Part shown: positions 1-9,213 of the stretch, piece after piece
Numbering within the stretch: the first letter of the stretch is position 1
Layout of the letters: each line of letters starts with the position of its first letter
Origin: Streptomyces sp. NBC_00094
Lineage (GTDB): Bacteria > Actinomycetota > Actinomycetes > Streptomycetales > Streptomycetaceae
Reading direction: 5' to 3'
Assembly (NCBI RefSeq): GCF_026343125.1
Contig: NZ_JAPEMB010000001.1
Span: 620,001-684,000, forward strand
DNA: 64,000 bases
The notes under the pieces: generated by a model
Told to the model about the DNA's origin: nothing
The model's database searches: none
What the model saw: the letters and a program-made list of their open reading frames with translations, nothing else
Translations under genes and position numbers: made by a program

Positions 1-1
1 C

Positions 2-1771
2 CTGGGCATGACCGTCGAGATCACCAGCAACGGGATCCGCTTCGCCAAGCACATCGACGCGATCGTCCCGCACGTCGACACCATGAACGTCTCCCTGGAC
101 ACCCTCCGCCCCGAGCGGTACCGGGCGATCCGCGGCGTGCCCACGCTCGACCGGGCGCTGGACGTCATCCGGGGCGTCGTCGCCTCCGGCGCGGGCAACC
201 TCAAGCTCATCTGCGTGGTGACCCGCGAGAACGTGGACGAGGTGGCGGACCTGCTGGCCTTCGCCCAGGAGAGCCGGGTGACGGTCTACTTCTCCACCAT
301 GTTCGCGTACTTCGACGAGCAGGACACCGTGCGCGACGTCCGCCGCACGGCACGGAAGCTCAAGGTGATCGAGCAGAACGGCAAGCCGGTGGGGGGCGCG
401 CCCGCCTGCGGAGCCGCCCCCGCGGAGACCGAGACGCCGGGAACGTCCGACGGGCCGTCCATACCCGACCTCCTCCTCGGCCTGCTCTACGAGCCCTTCT
501 CCCTGATCAACCTGCACTTCCGCAAGTACGTGGAGGCCCAGGACCCGACCGCTCCGACACACTGCTACGCCAACAAGCGCATCCTCACCGTCGGGCCGGA
601 CGGCCGGCTCGTCCTCCCCTGCTACCACGCCTTCGACAACTCGGTGCCGTGGGACCGGAACCTCGCGGAGGTGGTCCAGGACGAGGAGTTCCTGCGCGTC
701 CGCGACGAGGAGGTCGGCTTCCGGCCGGAGTGCCGGGGCTGCACCGTCTTCCCGTACATCGGACTGTCCTTCAGCTACCGCTTCGACAAGGTCTTCCTCT
801 ACCAGGCCCTGTCCGAGGAGATCGCCAAGTTCAAGGGGCGGTTCGTCGATCCGCTCCACCCCCGGATCACGGTGCCCGCCGAGGCGCTGCTGCGGGAGTT
901 CGCGGCGCTGGAGCGGTTCGTCGACGACAAGCTGCCGGTGCCGCGCGCTCCGCTGTCCGAGGACCACCTGTACCGCTTCGACGTCACCGCGTCCGGCGTC
1001 CGCACGGACCTCGTCGCCGGTGAGCTCGGCGTCGAGGAGCTCCTCGCCGACCACGTACGGGAGCAGTGCTGGAACGTGCAGCGCTCGCCGCACACCTGGC
1101 TGCGGCTGGTCTACCGCGAGCTCGTCCCGCTGCTGCGCGAGCTCACGGACCAGGGACTGGTGGAGCGGAGCGCGTACGAGCAGGTGGTGGCGGAGCTCTA
1201 CGGCGTGCAGCTCGCGTGGTGGCACGGCTACCTCGGCCGGTACTTCCGCGGCGGCGACGCCCTGGACACCGGAGCGGCGCTCGGCGTCGTCGCCGGGTTC
1301 CTCTCCCGGACGGGCGCGCTGCTGCCCGCGGGTCCGGCCGCCGACCGCATCCGTCAGATCCTGCTGCACGCGGGCTGTGTGCTCGGGCTCCCGGCGGCGA
1401 CGCTCGCGCCCCTCGCGGTCCGCGAGCCCTTCCCGGAGTCGGCCCTCCTGGCGAAGCACGTCCTGCTCGTCGCACCGGACGAGGAGCTGGCGGCGTACGC
1501 GGAACTGCTCCCGGCGGCGGCCGCGGCGCTCCTCCGCCTCGAAGGCCCCGACGGGGCCGGCGACGACGAGCTCGACCGGCTCCTCGCCGGGGCGGGGGCC
1601 CTCGACGAGGCCTCGGTCGTCGGTCTGATCACCGCCGTGCGCGCGCTGACGGCGGACCGGCCGCGTGACGAGGGACCCCGCGACGACCTGGCCGCGCGCC
1701 TGCTCGCGCGGGAGCTGCGGGCGCCGCACCTCGTCCGCCGCCGCGGCGAGGAGCTGCGCGTCGGCCGCTGA
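2..1771 (+). CDS. Radical SAM/SPASM-type protein, 5' end outside window
   Basis: The reading frame is open from the first bases, so the N-terminus, including the expected CxxxCxxC cluster motif, lies outside the window. What is visible starts in the middle of a radical SAM barrel: EITSNG followed by a NVSLDTL segment is the MoaA/PqqE-like core. Further on, cysteines in THCYANKR, VLPCYH and ECRGC resemble a SPASM auxiliary-cluster region. About 300 further residues of Ala/Leu-rich helical sequence have no family I recognise. Substrate and pathway are unknown; a peptide- or small-molecule-modifying enzyme is possible. It is convergent with the amylase gene and separated from it by a terminator, so it is probably not part of the acarbose-type operons, although its upstream neighbours cannot be seen. 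Confidence 0.75.
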   Translation: MGMTVEITSNGIRFAKHIDAIVPHVDTMNVSLDTLRPERYRAIRGVPTLDRALDVIRGVVASGAGNLKLICVVTRENVDEVADLLAFAQESRVTVYFSTMFAYFDEQDTVRDVRRTARKLKVIEQNGKPVGGAPACGAAPAETETPGTSDGPSIPDLLLGLLYEPFSLINLHFRKYVEAQDPTAPTHCYANKRILTVGPDGRLVLPCYHAFDNSVPWDRNLAEVVQDEEFLRVRDEEVGFRPECRGCTVFPYIGLSFSYRFDKVFLYQALSEEIAKFKGRFVDPLHPRITVPAEALLREFAALERFVDDKLPVPRAPLSEDHLYRFDVTASGVRTDLVAGELGVEELLADHVREQCWNVQRSPHTWLRLVYRELVPLLRELTDQGLVERSAYEQVVAELYGVQLAWWHGYLGRYFRGGDALDTGAALGVVAGFLSRTGALLPAGPAADRIRQILLHAGCVLGLPAATLAPLAVREPFPESALLAKHVLLVAPDEELAAYAELLPAAAAALLRLEGPDGAGDDELDRLLAGAGALDEASVVGLITAVRALTADRPRDEGPRDDLAARLLARELRAPHLVRRRGEELRVGR

Positions 1772-1778
1772 CTCCCCC

Positions 1779-1833
1779 GTACAGCACTGTGCCCCTCGAA
1801 CCGTTTCCCGGGTTCGAGGGGCACTGTGCCGTA
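1779..1833. terminator. Bidirectional rho-independent-type hairpin
   Basis: A long imperfect inverted repeat (arms about 24 bases, 1779-1802 and 1810-1833, three mismatched positions) surrounds a short loop between two convergent stop codons. It would end both the radical SAM transcript and the leftward amylase transcript. There is no U-tract, as usual in Streptomyces. Confidence 0.85.
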
Positions 1834-1841
1834 CGGGTGGG

Positions 1842-4800
1842 TCAGCGCGCGTCCGCCGCGCTCACGCCCGTCGCCGCCAGGAGCGCGCCGGCGGTGTTCC
1901 GCTGCGTGGCGACGAGCTGGCCGAGCCGGGCCTCCGGCACGCGGTCACGGTCCCGGGGGTCCACGGCGAACATCTGGCGTCCCGCCAGCTCGGGGTGGGC
2001 GGCCAGTTGCTCCTCGGTCGGCGCGACCGGGAGGAGTCGCAGCCACCGGCCCTCGTCCGACAGGGCGCCGTCCTCGATCGTGATGCTCCCGGTGGGGGCG
2101 TACACGAGCTGCTGGCTGGTGGAGTCGGTCGGCTTGACGTCCCAGACGACCGTGGTGGCGTCGAGCCAGGTCGCCTCGGAGCGGGAGAGGTCCAGGTCCG
2201 GGGTGGTCCTGGTGCCGGGCAGCAGGTAGCCGGTGGCGCCGCCGATCAGCCACACCTCCTTGCCGTACGCCCCGAACTCCAGCGACCGGTCGCTGGGAAG
2301 GTCCTTCTCGTCGCCCCGGTGGACGATGTAGCTGAGCGAGGTCGCCCCCTCCGAGAGGGGTACCTCGTACACCGCGCCGAACGCGTCCGTGCGGACGGGC
2401 GTGAGCGGCTTCGCCCAGTCGGTCGGGGCGGCGGCGCCGGTCCAGGTGTGCAGCCCCCAGCCCGTGTAGTCGCCGTCGGGCCGGTAGTAGTGGATGACGG
2501 CCTTCCGCTCGTCCTGCGGCGGGTAGACCCCGGCCGGGACCGACTCGGACTGACCGGCACCGCCCTGCTCGATCCACACCTCGCCGGTGCGGGCGAGTTC
2601 CACGGTGCGCTGCGGCCCGTCCGCCACTCCGGCCTTCTCGACGGTGTACGGCACGCCGGTCGCCGTCCGGTCCACCGCCACCCACGCGAACGCGCCGAAG
2701 GCGTCCCGGCCGGTGAACTCCGCCGTCGTCGCACCGGACGTGATCCGCCAGCCCGTGTAGTCGCCGTCGGGGCGCCGGTAGTGCACGACCGCGTAGTCCC
2801 GCTCGACGGCGCTGGGCCGGCCGGGGACGGCGGGGCGCCCGGCGGTGGTCGAGGCGAGGTCGCTCGCGGTCCGCCCCCGGGCGTCCACGACCACGGCCTT
2901 GTACCGCAGCGGCGTGCCCTCCGTCAGGCCGGCGGGCAGGTGCTGGGTGACCTTGTACGGGGCGTGGTCGGCCGAACCGAGCACCTTCCAGGGGCCGTTG
3001 CCGACCTGTGCGGCGAAGACCACACGGCTCAGCTCGCCGGCGCCCGCGACGGCGTCCACGTTCGCCGAGATCTCCACGTCGCCGGTGGCCCCGGCCGCCG
3101 GGGCGACCGCGGTGACGGCGGGGGCCGTCCGGGGGTGCTCCTGCGGTCGGCGGGACTCCAGGACGACGGCCGCGCGCGCCGGGACGGTGACGGTGACCTG
3201 TCCGGTGCGGTCGCTGCGTACCGACGCCGTGTTCCCGTAGAGGGGGGCGAACGTCGTCCGGGCGGTGCCGGTGCGCAGGGTGACGGTCCTCGGCGCGTCG
3301 GCGTTGTTGACGGCGACCAGGTACTCGGTGCCCTTCCGCCGCTCGATGCGGGAGAAGGCGTACACGCCGGTTCCCTGGTCCGCGTACCGCTCGATCTGGA
3401 CGCCGTCGCGGAGCGCGGGGTGCTCCTTCGTCAGGCGCGACAGCCGGGCGATGGATCGGTACAGCGGGTGCGTGGTGTCGTAGGCGTCGGTGGCGTGGGT
3501 GCGGTCGGTGCCGAGCTGGTCGTCGTCGAGGTAGTCGGCGACCTTGGAGGCGAACAGCGTCTGGCGGGCGTCCTTGTCGCCGCCGGCGCCGGTGAAGCCC
3601 TGCTCGTCGCCCGCGTAGACCACGACGTTGCCCCGGGACAGGAACATCACCTCGTTGGCGAGGCGTGCCCGGTCGAGGAGTTCGGCGCCGTCGGCCGACG
3701 GGTTGTCCTTGACGAGGAAGCCGCCCATGCGGCCCATGTCGTGGTTGCCGAGGAAGGTGACCTGTTCGTAGGCGTTGGCCTTGTCGGTGGTGTAGCGGTA
3801 GTCCTGGGCGAAGACGTTCCCGAGGGCGGACGCGGGGCCGTTCAGCGAGGCGAAGCCGCGGACGGCCTGCTGGATCGGGAAGTCGAGGGTGGCGTCGAGC
3901 CGGCCGCGGGTGACGTAGGGGGCGGTGACGGAGGGGTCGGAGGAGAGGACCTCGCCGAAGATGAGGAAGTCCTCGCGGCCCCGCTTCGCGGCGTAGGCGT
4001 CGAGGGCCGTCGCCCACTGCGTCCAGAACTCCATGTCGACGTTCTTGACGGTGTCGACGCGGAAGCCGTCGATGGCGAAGTCCTCGACCCAGCGCCGGTA
4101 GATCTCGGCGAGTCCCTCGACGACCTCGGGGCGCTCGGTCCAGAGGTCGTCGAGGCCGGTGTGGTCGCCGTACAGTCCGCTCTCGCCGACGAAGGTCGAG
4201 TCGCCGCGGTTGTGGTACATCGTGGGGTCGTTGAGCCAGGCGGGCTTCTTGACGTCCTTCTCCGCCGGGGGGACCAGGGGGGTGTAGGCGAGTCCGTCGG
4301 CGTCGACCTCGGCCGTCCGGGTCGCGTCGTCGAAGGGGCGGCCCGTGCTGTCGAGGTAGGGGTAGGCGCCCTTGCCCCGGTAGACGTAGCGGTTCTCGGC
4401 GCTCCGGATGACGTCGGCGGTGTGGTTGGTGATGACGTCGAAGAAGACCTTCATGCCCTTGGCGTGGGCGGCGGCGATGAGCTTCTTCAGGTCGTCGTTG
4501 GTGCCGAAGTGCGGGTCGACCTGGGTGAAGTCGGTGATCCAGTAGCCGTGGTAGCCGGCCGAGGCGTCCTTGCCGACGCCCTGCACGGGCTTGTTCTTGA
4601 AGATCGGCGCCATCCAGATGGCGGTGGTGCCGAGGCCCTTGATGTAGTCGAGCTTCTGCGTCAGGCCCTTGAGGTCGCCGCCCTGGTAGAAGCCCTTGTC
4701 CGTGGGGTCGAAGCCGGTCTGCGTACGGCTGCCGGTGAGGCCGCCGCGGTCGTTGGAGGTGTCGCCGTTGGCGAAACGGTCCGGCAGGACGAAGTAGAAC

Positions 4801-5003
4801 TGCTCGCGGGTCAGGTCGTGCCGGGCGGGCTGGGCCGCGAGCGCCTGGTCCGACGGGGGCGGCGGTGTCCGGTGGGTGGCCGAGGCGGGGAGCTGCGCGG
4901 TCACCGTGGTCGCCATGAGCGCGACGGTGACGGCGACGGCGAGCCGGGCTCCGTGACGTCCGCGGGGGCGCACAGGCCGTGCGGGGGCGTGTGCTTCGTT
5001 CAC
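1842..5003 (-). CDS. Secreted GH13 alpha-amylase with pullulanase-type accessory domains (AcbE/AcbZ type, copy 1)
   Basis: A 1053-residue secreted glycoside hydrolase. The GTG start at 5003 is chosen because AAGGGA lies just upstream and it gives a proper signal peptide (Arg-rich start, hydrophobic core at 20-36). The GH13 barrel spans about 65-520 with region I DVITNH (189-194), nucleophile Asp317 in GFRVD, acid/base Glu351 in FGEV and transition-state Asp422 in GNHD. An Ig-like segment (625-725) follows, then two pullulanase-associated carbohydrate-binding repeats with the shared RPDGDYTGW motif (736-815 and 834-930), then a pullulanase N2-like segment (940-1040). The protein ends where a bifunctional amylopullulanase would begin its second catalytic domain. 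In acarbose clusters such enzymes are extracellular, acarbose-tolerant amylases that trim starch for acceptor sugars; that role here is inferred. It is paralogous to the next gene. Confidence 0.88.
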   Translation of the reverse strand: MNEAHAPARPVRPRGRHGARLAVAVTVALMATTVTAQLPASATHRTPPPPSDQALAAQPARHDLTREQFYFVLPDRFANGDTSNDRGGLTGSRTQTGFDPTDKGFYQGGDLKGLTQKLDYIKGLGTTAIWMAPIFKNKPVQGVGKDASAGYHGYWITDFTQVDPHFGTNDDLKKLIAAAHAKGMKVFFDVITNHTADVIRSAENRYVYRGKGAYPYLDSTGRPFDDATRTAEVDADGLAYTPLVPPAEKDVKKPAWLNDPTMYHNRGDSTFVGESGLYGDHTGLDDLWTERPEVVEGLAEIYRRWVEDFAIDGFRVDTVKNVDMEFWTQWATALDAYAAKRGREDFLIFGEVLSSDPSVTAPYVTRGRLDATLDFPIQQAVRGFASLNGPASALGNVFAQDYRYTTDKANAYEQVTFLGNHDMGRMGGFLVKDNPSADGAELLDRARLANEVMFLSRGNVVVYAGDEQGFTGAGGDKDARQTLFASKVADYLDDDQLGTDRTHATDAYDTTHPLYRSIARLSRLTKEHPALRDGVQIERYADQGTGVYAFSRIERRKGTEYLVAVNNADAPRTVTLRTGTARTTFAPLYGNTASVRSDRTGQVTVTVPARAAVVLESRRPQEHPRTAPAVTAVAPAAGATGDVEISANVDAVAGAGELSRVVFAAQVGNGPWKVLGSADHAPYKVTQHLPAGLTEGTPLRYKAVVVDARGRTASDLASTTAGRPAVPGRPSAVERDYAVVHYRRPDGDYTGWRITSGATTAEFTGRDAFGAFAWVAVDRTATGVPYTVEKAGVADGPQRTVELARTGEVWIEQGGAGQSESVPAGVYPPQDERKAVIHYYRPDGDYTGWGLHTWTGAAAPTDWAKPLTPVRTDAFGAVYEVPLSEGATSLSYIVHRGDEKDLPSDRSLEFGAYGKEVWLIGGATGYLLPGTRTTPDLDLSRSEATWLDATTVVWDVKPTDSTSQQLVYAPTGSITIEDGALSDEGRWLRLLPVAPTEEQLAAHPELAGRQMFAVDPRDRDRVPEARLGQLVATQRNTAGALLAATGVSAADAR

Positions 5004-5122
5004 TGCTGGGGTCCCTTCCCGAGGGGGTGGTGTGTCGGTACGAGGTGGACTAGAGGGTGTCCAGGGGGTGCCTTGTCGATCAGGCCGGATCAGGGAGCGG
5101 GGTCTGGTCGGAAAGACGCCCC

Positions 5123-8100
5123 CTACGGCCACAGGGCGACGCCGGTCGCCCCGAGCAGGGCGCCGTCGGCGGCGCGCTGGGTGGCGATGACCCGGCCCCG
5201 CCGTGCCTCGGCGGCACGGTCGAGGTCGCGGGGGTCGACGGTGAAGGCGGACCGGCCTTCGAGCTCGGGGTGGAGCGCGAGCTGCGCGGGGGTGAGGCGG
5301 GTCGGCAGGAGGCGGAGCCACCGTCCCTCGTCGGAGAGGGAGCCTTCGATGAGGGTGATGTCGCCGGGCGTGTACACGAGTTGCTGGCTGGCGACTCCGG
5401 TGCCCGCTCCCCGCCACACGACCGTCGTCTCGTCGATCCAGGCGGCGTCGGTGCGGCCGAGGTCGCGGGGGAAGGCGCCGCCGAGGGACGGCGACAGATA
5501 CGCCGGGTCGCCGGCCAGTCGCCAGACCTCCCGCCCGTGGAGGCGGAAGTCGAGTGCCTCGTCGCCGGGGACGTCCTTCTCCTCCTTCTTGTGGAGGATG
5601 TAGCTGAGGGACCCCGCGCCCTCTCTCAGGGGGACTTCGAAGACCAGGCCGAAGGCGTCGGTGCGGACCGGCCTGATGGGGTCGTTCCACTCGGGCGGGT
5701 GGGCCGCTCCGGTCCAGGCGTGCAGGCCCCAGCCCTCGTAGTCGCCGTCGGGGCGGTGGTAGTGCAGGACGGCCTTCGTGGGGTCCTCCGGGGCGTAGGC
5801 GGCGTCGGGCCGGGTCGCGTCGACGAGGGTGGAGCCCTGTCGGGTCCAGACCTCGCCCGTGGCGGCGGTGTCGAGGACGCGCTCGGGGCCGTCGGTCGTC
5901 CCCGCCTTCTCCACGGTGAAGCGGAGCTGTGTGCCGCCGCCCTCCGGAACCGGCAGCCAGGCGAAGGCGCCGTAGGCGTCCCGGCCGGCGAACTCCGCGG
6001 TCACCTCGCCGGAGCGCAGAACCAGGCCCTCGTAGTCGCCGTCGGGCCGCTGGTGGTGCACGACGGCGTGGCGCCGGTCGGCGGTCGGCTTCGCGGGGCG
6101 CGGGACCTCACCGGTCGTGGTGTCGCCGAGGGCGCTCGCGGTGCGGCCGGCGCCGTCGACGACGACCGCCTTGTAGTGGACGTCCGTGCCGGCGGGGAGG
6201 GTCGCGGGAAGCTGGTGGGTGACCTTGTACGGGGCGTGGTCGGCCGAACCGAGCACCTCCCAGGGGCCGTTGCCGGTCCGCGCGGCGAACACCACGCGGT
6301 TCAGGGGGTCTCCGCCCGTGGCGGCCGTGATCTCGACGGTGCCGCGTGCTCCGGCGGGCGGGACGGTGAGCGTGACGGTCGGTGCGGCGGCGGGGACGGG
6401 CAGGGCCTCGCGGGCCTTCAGGACGACGGCCGACAGGGGCGGCACGGTGACGTTCACGGTGCCCGTCGGTCCGCTCGTGAGCGCGCGCCCGGTGCCGTAC
6501 AGCGGCAGGAACTGCCGGCCGGGGGCGCCGGTCGGCACCTCCGCCGTGGCGGGCTCGCGGGCGTTGTTGACGGCGACCAGGTACTCGGTGCGGTCCTCGG
6601 CGTCGATGCGCGAGAAGGCGTACACCCCTTGGCCCGGGGCGACGTGGCGCTCGATCTGCACGCCGTCGCGGAGCGCCGGGTGCCGTCGGGTGATCCGCGA
6701 GAGCCCGGCGATGGCCCGGTAGAGGGGATGTTCCGTGTCGTACGCGTCGGTGGCGTGGGTGCGGTCGGTGCCGAGCTGGTCGTCGTCGAGGTAGTCGGCG
6801 ACCTCGGTGGCGAAGAGGGGCTGCCGCGCGTCGGCGTCGGCTCCCGCGCCGGTGAAGCCCTGCTCGTCCCCGGCGTACACCACCGGGTTCCCCCGGCCGA
6901 GGAGCAGCAGTTCGTGGGCGAGCCGGTCGCGTCGGAGCAGTTCGGTGTCGGTCGCCTCGGGGTTGTCCTGCCGGAGGAAGGTGCCGATCCGGCCCATGTC
7001 GTGGCTGCCGAGGAAGGTGACCTGCTCGTAGGCGTTGGCCTTGTCGGTGGTGTAGCGGTGGTCCTGGGCGAGGACGTGCGCGAGGTCGCCCGCGGGGCCG
7101 CCGCGGGACACGTAGTTCCGTACCGCCGCCTGGAGGGGGAAGTCGAGGGTGGAGTCGAGCCGTCCCCGGGTCACGTAGGGCGCGGTGATCGACGCGTCCG
7201 CCGAGAACGCCTCGGCGAACAGGAAGAAGTCCTCGCGGCCCCGCTTCGCGGCGTGCGCGTCGAGGGCGGTGGCCCACTCCGTCCAGAACTCCATGTTCAC
7301 GTTCTTGGCCGTGTCGACGCGGAAGCCGTCGATGGCGAAGTCGTCGACCCATGTCTCGTAGATCCGCTTCATGCCCTCGACGACCTCGGGGCGCTCGGTC
7401 CACAGGTCGTCGTGGCCGAAGAAGTCCCCGTACAGGCCGCTCTCCCCGACGAAGGTCGAGTCGCCCCGGTTGTGGTACATCGTCGGGTCGTTGAGCCAGG
7501 CGGGGACCTTGCTGCCGGCCTTCACGACGGGGGTGTACGGGAAGGAGTCGGCGTCGACCGGGGGCATCACGGCCGTGTCGTCGAAGGGGCGGCCCGTGCT
7601 GTCCAGATAGGGGTGGGAGCCCTTGGGACGGTAGCCGTACTCCTTCTCCGCGTAGTCGACGGTGTCGGCGGTGTGGTTGGTGATGACGTCGAAGAAGACC
7701 TTCATGCCCTTGGCGTGGGCGGTGTCGACGAGCGTCCGCAGGTCCTCGTTGGTGCCGAAGTGCGGGTCGACCCGGGTGAAGTCGGTGATCCAGTAACCGT
7801 GGTAGCCGGCGCTGGGGTCCTTGCCGGATTCACGGGCCTGCACGGGAAGGTTCTTGAAGACCGGGGCCATCCAGATCGCGGTGGTCCCGAGGCCCTTGAT
7901 GTAGTCGAGTCGCCGGGTCAGGCCCTTGAGGTCGCCGCCGTGGAAGAACCGTTTGTCGGTGGGGTCGAAGCCGGTCTCCAGGCGGTCGCCGGTGAGGCCG
8001 CCGCGGTCGTTGGCGGTGTCGCCGTTGGCGAAACGGTCCGGCAGGAGGAGGTAGAACTGCTCTCGCGTGAGGTCGTGGCGGGCGGGCTCGGCCGCGAGCG

Positions 8101-8230
8101 CCCGGTCGGACGGGGGCGCGGGTGGCGCGGGCAGGGGTGTGGTGGAGGCCGTCGACGGTGTGCCGATGAAGGCCGTCGACAGCAGGGCGACCGCGAGGGA
8201 GAGGGCGGCGCGCCGGGGGTGTCCGGTCAC
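5123..8230 (-). CDS. Secreted GH13 alpha-amylase with pullulanase-type accessory domains (AcbE/AcbZ type, copy 2)
   Basis: A 1035-residue paralogue of the downstream amylase with the same domain order throughout: signal peptide, GH13 barrel, Ig-like segment, two RPDGDYxG carbohydrate-binding repeats and a terminal pullulanase N2-like segment without a second catalytic domain. The catalytic residues read as Asp306 (GFRVD), Glu340 (FAE) and Asp411 (GSHD; the first copy has GNHD). The GTG start at 8230 follows AGAGGAAC and gives the only good signal peptide. It lies 23 bases behind the 4,6-dehydratase gene, so it is probably cotranscribed with acbAB. The 119-base gap to copy 1 shows no clear promoter or hairpin. 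The pair is a tandem duplication that has diverged well, suggesting different substrate or inhibitor preferences. Confidence 0.88.
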   Translation of the reverse strand: MTGHPRRAALSLAVALLSTAFIGTPSTASTTPLPAPPAPPSDRALAAEPARHDLTREQFYLLLPDRFANGDTANDRGGLTGDRLETGFDPTDKRFFHGGDLKGLTRRLDYIKGLGTTAIWMAPVFKNLPVQARESGKDPSAGYHGYWITDFTRVDPHFGTNEDLRTLVDTAHAKGMKVFFDVITNHTADTVDYAEKEYGYRPKGSHPYLDSTGRPFDDTAVMPPVDADSFPYTPVVKAGSKVPAWLNDPTMYHNRGDSTFVGESGLYGDFFGHDDLWTERPEVVEGMKRIYETWVDDFAIDGFRVDTAKNVNMEFWTEWATALDAHAAKRGREDFFLFAEAFSADASITAPYVTRGRLDSTLDFPLQAAVRNYVSRGGPAGDLAHVLAQDHRYTTDKANAYEQVTFLGSHDMGRIGTFLRQDNPEATDTELLRRDRLAHELLLLGRGNPVVYAGDEQGFTGAGADADARQPLFATEVADYLDDDQLGTDRTHATDAYDTEHPLYRAIAGLSRITRRHPALRDGVQIERHVAPGQGVYAFSRIDAEDRTEYLVAVNNAREPATAEVPTGAPGRQFLPLYGTGRALTSGPTGTVNVTVPPLSAVVLKAREALPVPAAAPTVTLTVPPAGARGTVEITAATGGDPLNRVVFAARTGNGPWEVLGSADHAPYKVTHQLPATLPAGTDVHYKAVVVDGAGRTASALGDTTTGEVPRPAKPTADRRHAVVHHQRPDGDYEGLVLRSGEVTAEFAGRDAYGAFAWLPVPEGGGTQLRFTVEKAGTTDGPERVLDTAATGEVWTRQGSTLVDATRPDAAYAPEDPTKAVLHYHRPDGDYEGWGLHAWTGAAHPPEWNDPIRPVRTDAFGLVFEVPLREGAGSLSYILHKKEEKDVPGDEALDFRLHGREVWRLAGDPAYLSPSLGGAFPRDLGRTDAAWIDETTVVWRGAGTGVASQQLVYTPGDITLIEGSLSDEGRWLRLLPTRLTPAQLALHPELEGRSAFTVDPRDLDRAAEARRGRVIATQRAADGALLGATGVALWP

Positions 8231-8253
8231 TGGTGAGCTGTTCCTCTGATGTG

Positions 8254-9213
8254 TCAGTGGGTGACGGGAAGGCGGTCCGCGTACCAGCGGACCGTGTCGG
8301 AGAGCGCCCGGTCGAAGTCGGTACGGGGCCGGTATCCGAGCTCCCGCCGGATGCGGGTGTCGTCGACGGCGTACCGCTGGTCGTGCCCCTTGCGGTCCGT
8401 CGCCGGTGCGACGCGCTCGGGCCCGGCTCCGCACAACGCGAGGAGGCGTTCGGTCAGTTGGAGGTTGGTCAGGGCGGTGCCGCCGCCGATGTTGTAGACC
8501 CGGCCCGCGCGGCCGCCGGTCCTGACGAGTTCGATCGCGGTCACGTGGTCGTCGACGTGGAGCCAGTCGCGGACCTGGGAGCCGTCGCCGTACAGCGGCA
8601 CGTCGCCCCCGGTGAGCAGGGCGGTCACGAAGCGCGGGACGAGCTTCTCGGGGTACTGGCGCGGCCCGAAGTTGTTGGAGCACCGGGTGACGCGGACGTC
8701 GAGCCCGTGGGTGCGGTGGTAGGCCAGGGCCATGAGGTCGGCGGCCGCCTTGGAGGCCGCGTACGGGGAGGTGGGCCGGAGCGGGGCCTCCTCGCTCGCG
8801 GCGCCGGTGGCGATCGAGCCGTAGACCTCGTCGGTGGAGATCTGGACGTACGTCGACACGCCGTGCCGCAGGGCGGAGTCGAGCAGGGTCTGGGTGCCGA
8901 GGACGTTGGTGCGGACGAACGGCGAGCCGTCCTCGATGGACCGGTCGACGTGGGACTCCGCCGCGAAGTGCACGATCTCGTCGTGGCCCCGCACGATCCG
9001 GTCGACGAGGAGCGGGTCGTCGACCGCGCCGTGGACGAAGCGGAACGCCGGGTGGCCGGCCACCGGGTCCAGGTGGTCGAGGCGGCCCGCGTAGGTGAGC
9101 TTGTCCAGGACGGTCACCGCTACGTCCGGCGGCCCGGCCGGTGAGAGCAGGTGGAGGACGTACGCCGAGCCGATGAAGCCGGCGCCGCCGGTGATGAGGA
9201 TCCGTCGCGTCAT
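8254..9213 (-). CDS. acbB: dTDP-glucose 4,6-dehydratase (AcbB/RmlB type)
   Basis: A 319-residue extended short-chain dehydrogenase that converts dTDP-glucose to dTDP-4-keto-6-deoxyglucose using bound NAD. Visible features are the GGAGFIGS nucleotide-binding loop at residues 8-15, the STDEVYG motif, YAASKAA supplying the catalytic Tyr and Lys, and the family-specific CSNNFGP and QYPEKLVPRF segments. Length is normal. The ATG start overlaps the stop of the upstream synthase gene as ATGA. In the acarbose pathway its product is the substrate of the AcbV aminotransferase. The enzyme assignment is firm; the pathway assignment rests on the surrounding cluster. Confidence 0.93.
   Translation of the reverse strand: MTRRILITGGAGFIGSAYVLHLLSPAGPPDVAVTVLDKLTYAGRLDHLDPVAGHPAFRFVHGAVDDPLLVDRIVRGHDEIVHFAAESHVDRSIEDGSPFVRTNVLGTQTLLDSALRHGVSTYVQISTDEVYGSIATGAASEEAPLRPTSPYAASKAAADLMALAYHRTHGLDVRVTRCSNNFGPRQYPEKLVPRFVTALLTGGDVPLYGDGSQVRDWLHVDDHVTAIELVRTGGRAGRVYNIGGGTALTNLQLTERLLALCGAGPERVAPATDRKGHDQRYAVDDTRIRRELGYRPRTDFDRALSDTVRWYADRLPVTH

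Noticed and set aside
8..1771. ATG at position 8 as the true start of the radical SAM gene
   Set aside because: It falls in the middle of the conserved barrel, after the place where the cluster-binding cysteines should be; the gene clearly continues to the left.
1665..5603. Very long plus-strand open frame opposite the first amylase gene
   Set aside because: It is antisense to a clear GH13 enzyme and arises from high-GC codon bias; the translation is low-complexity Gly/Val/Arg sequence with no domain.
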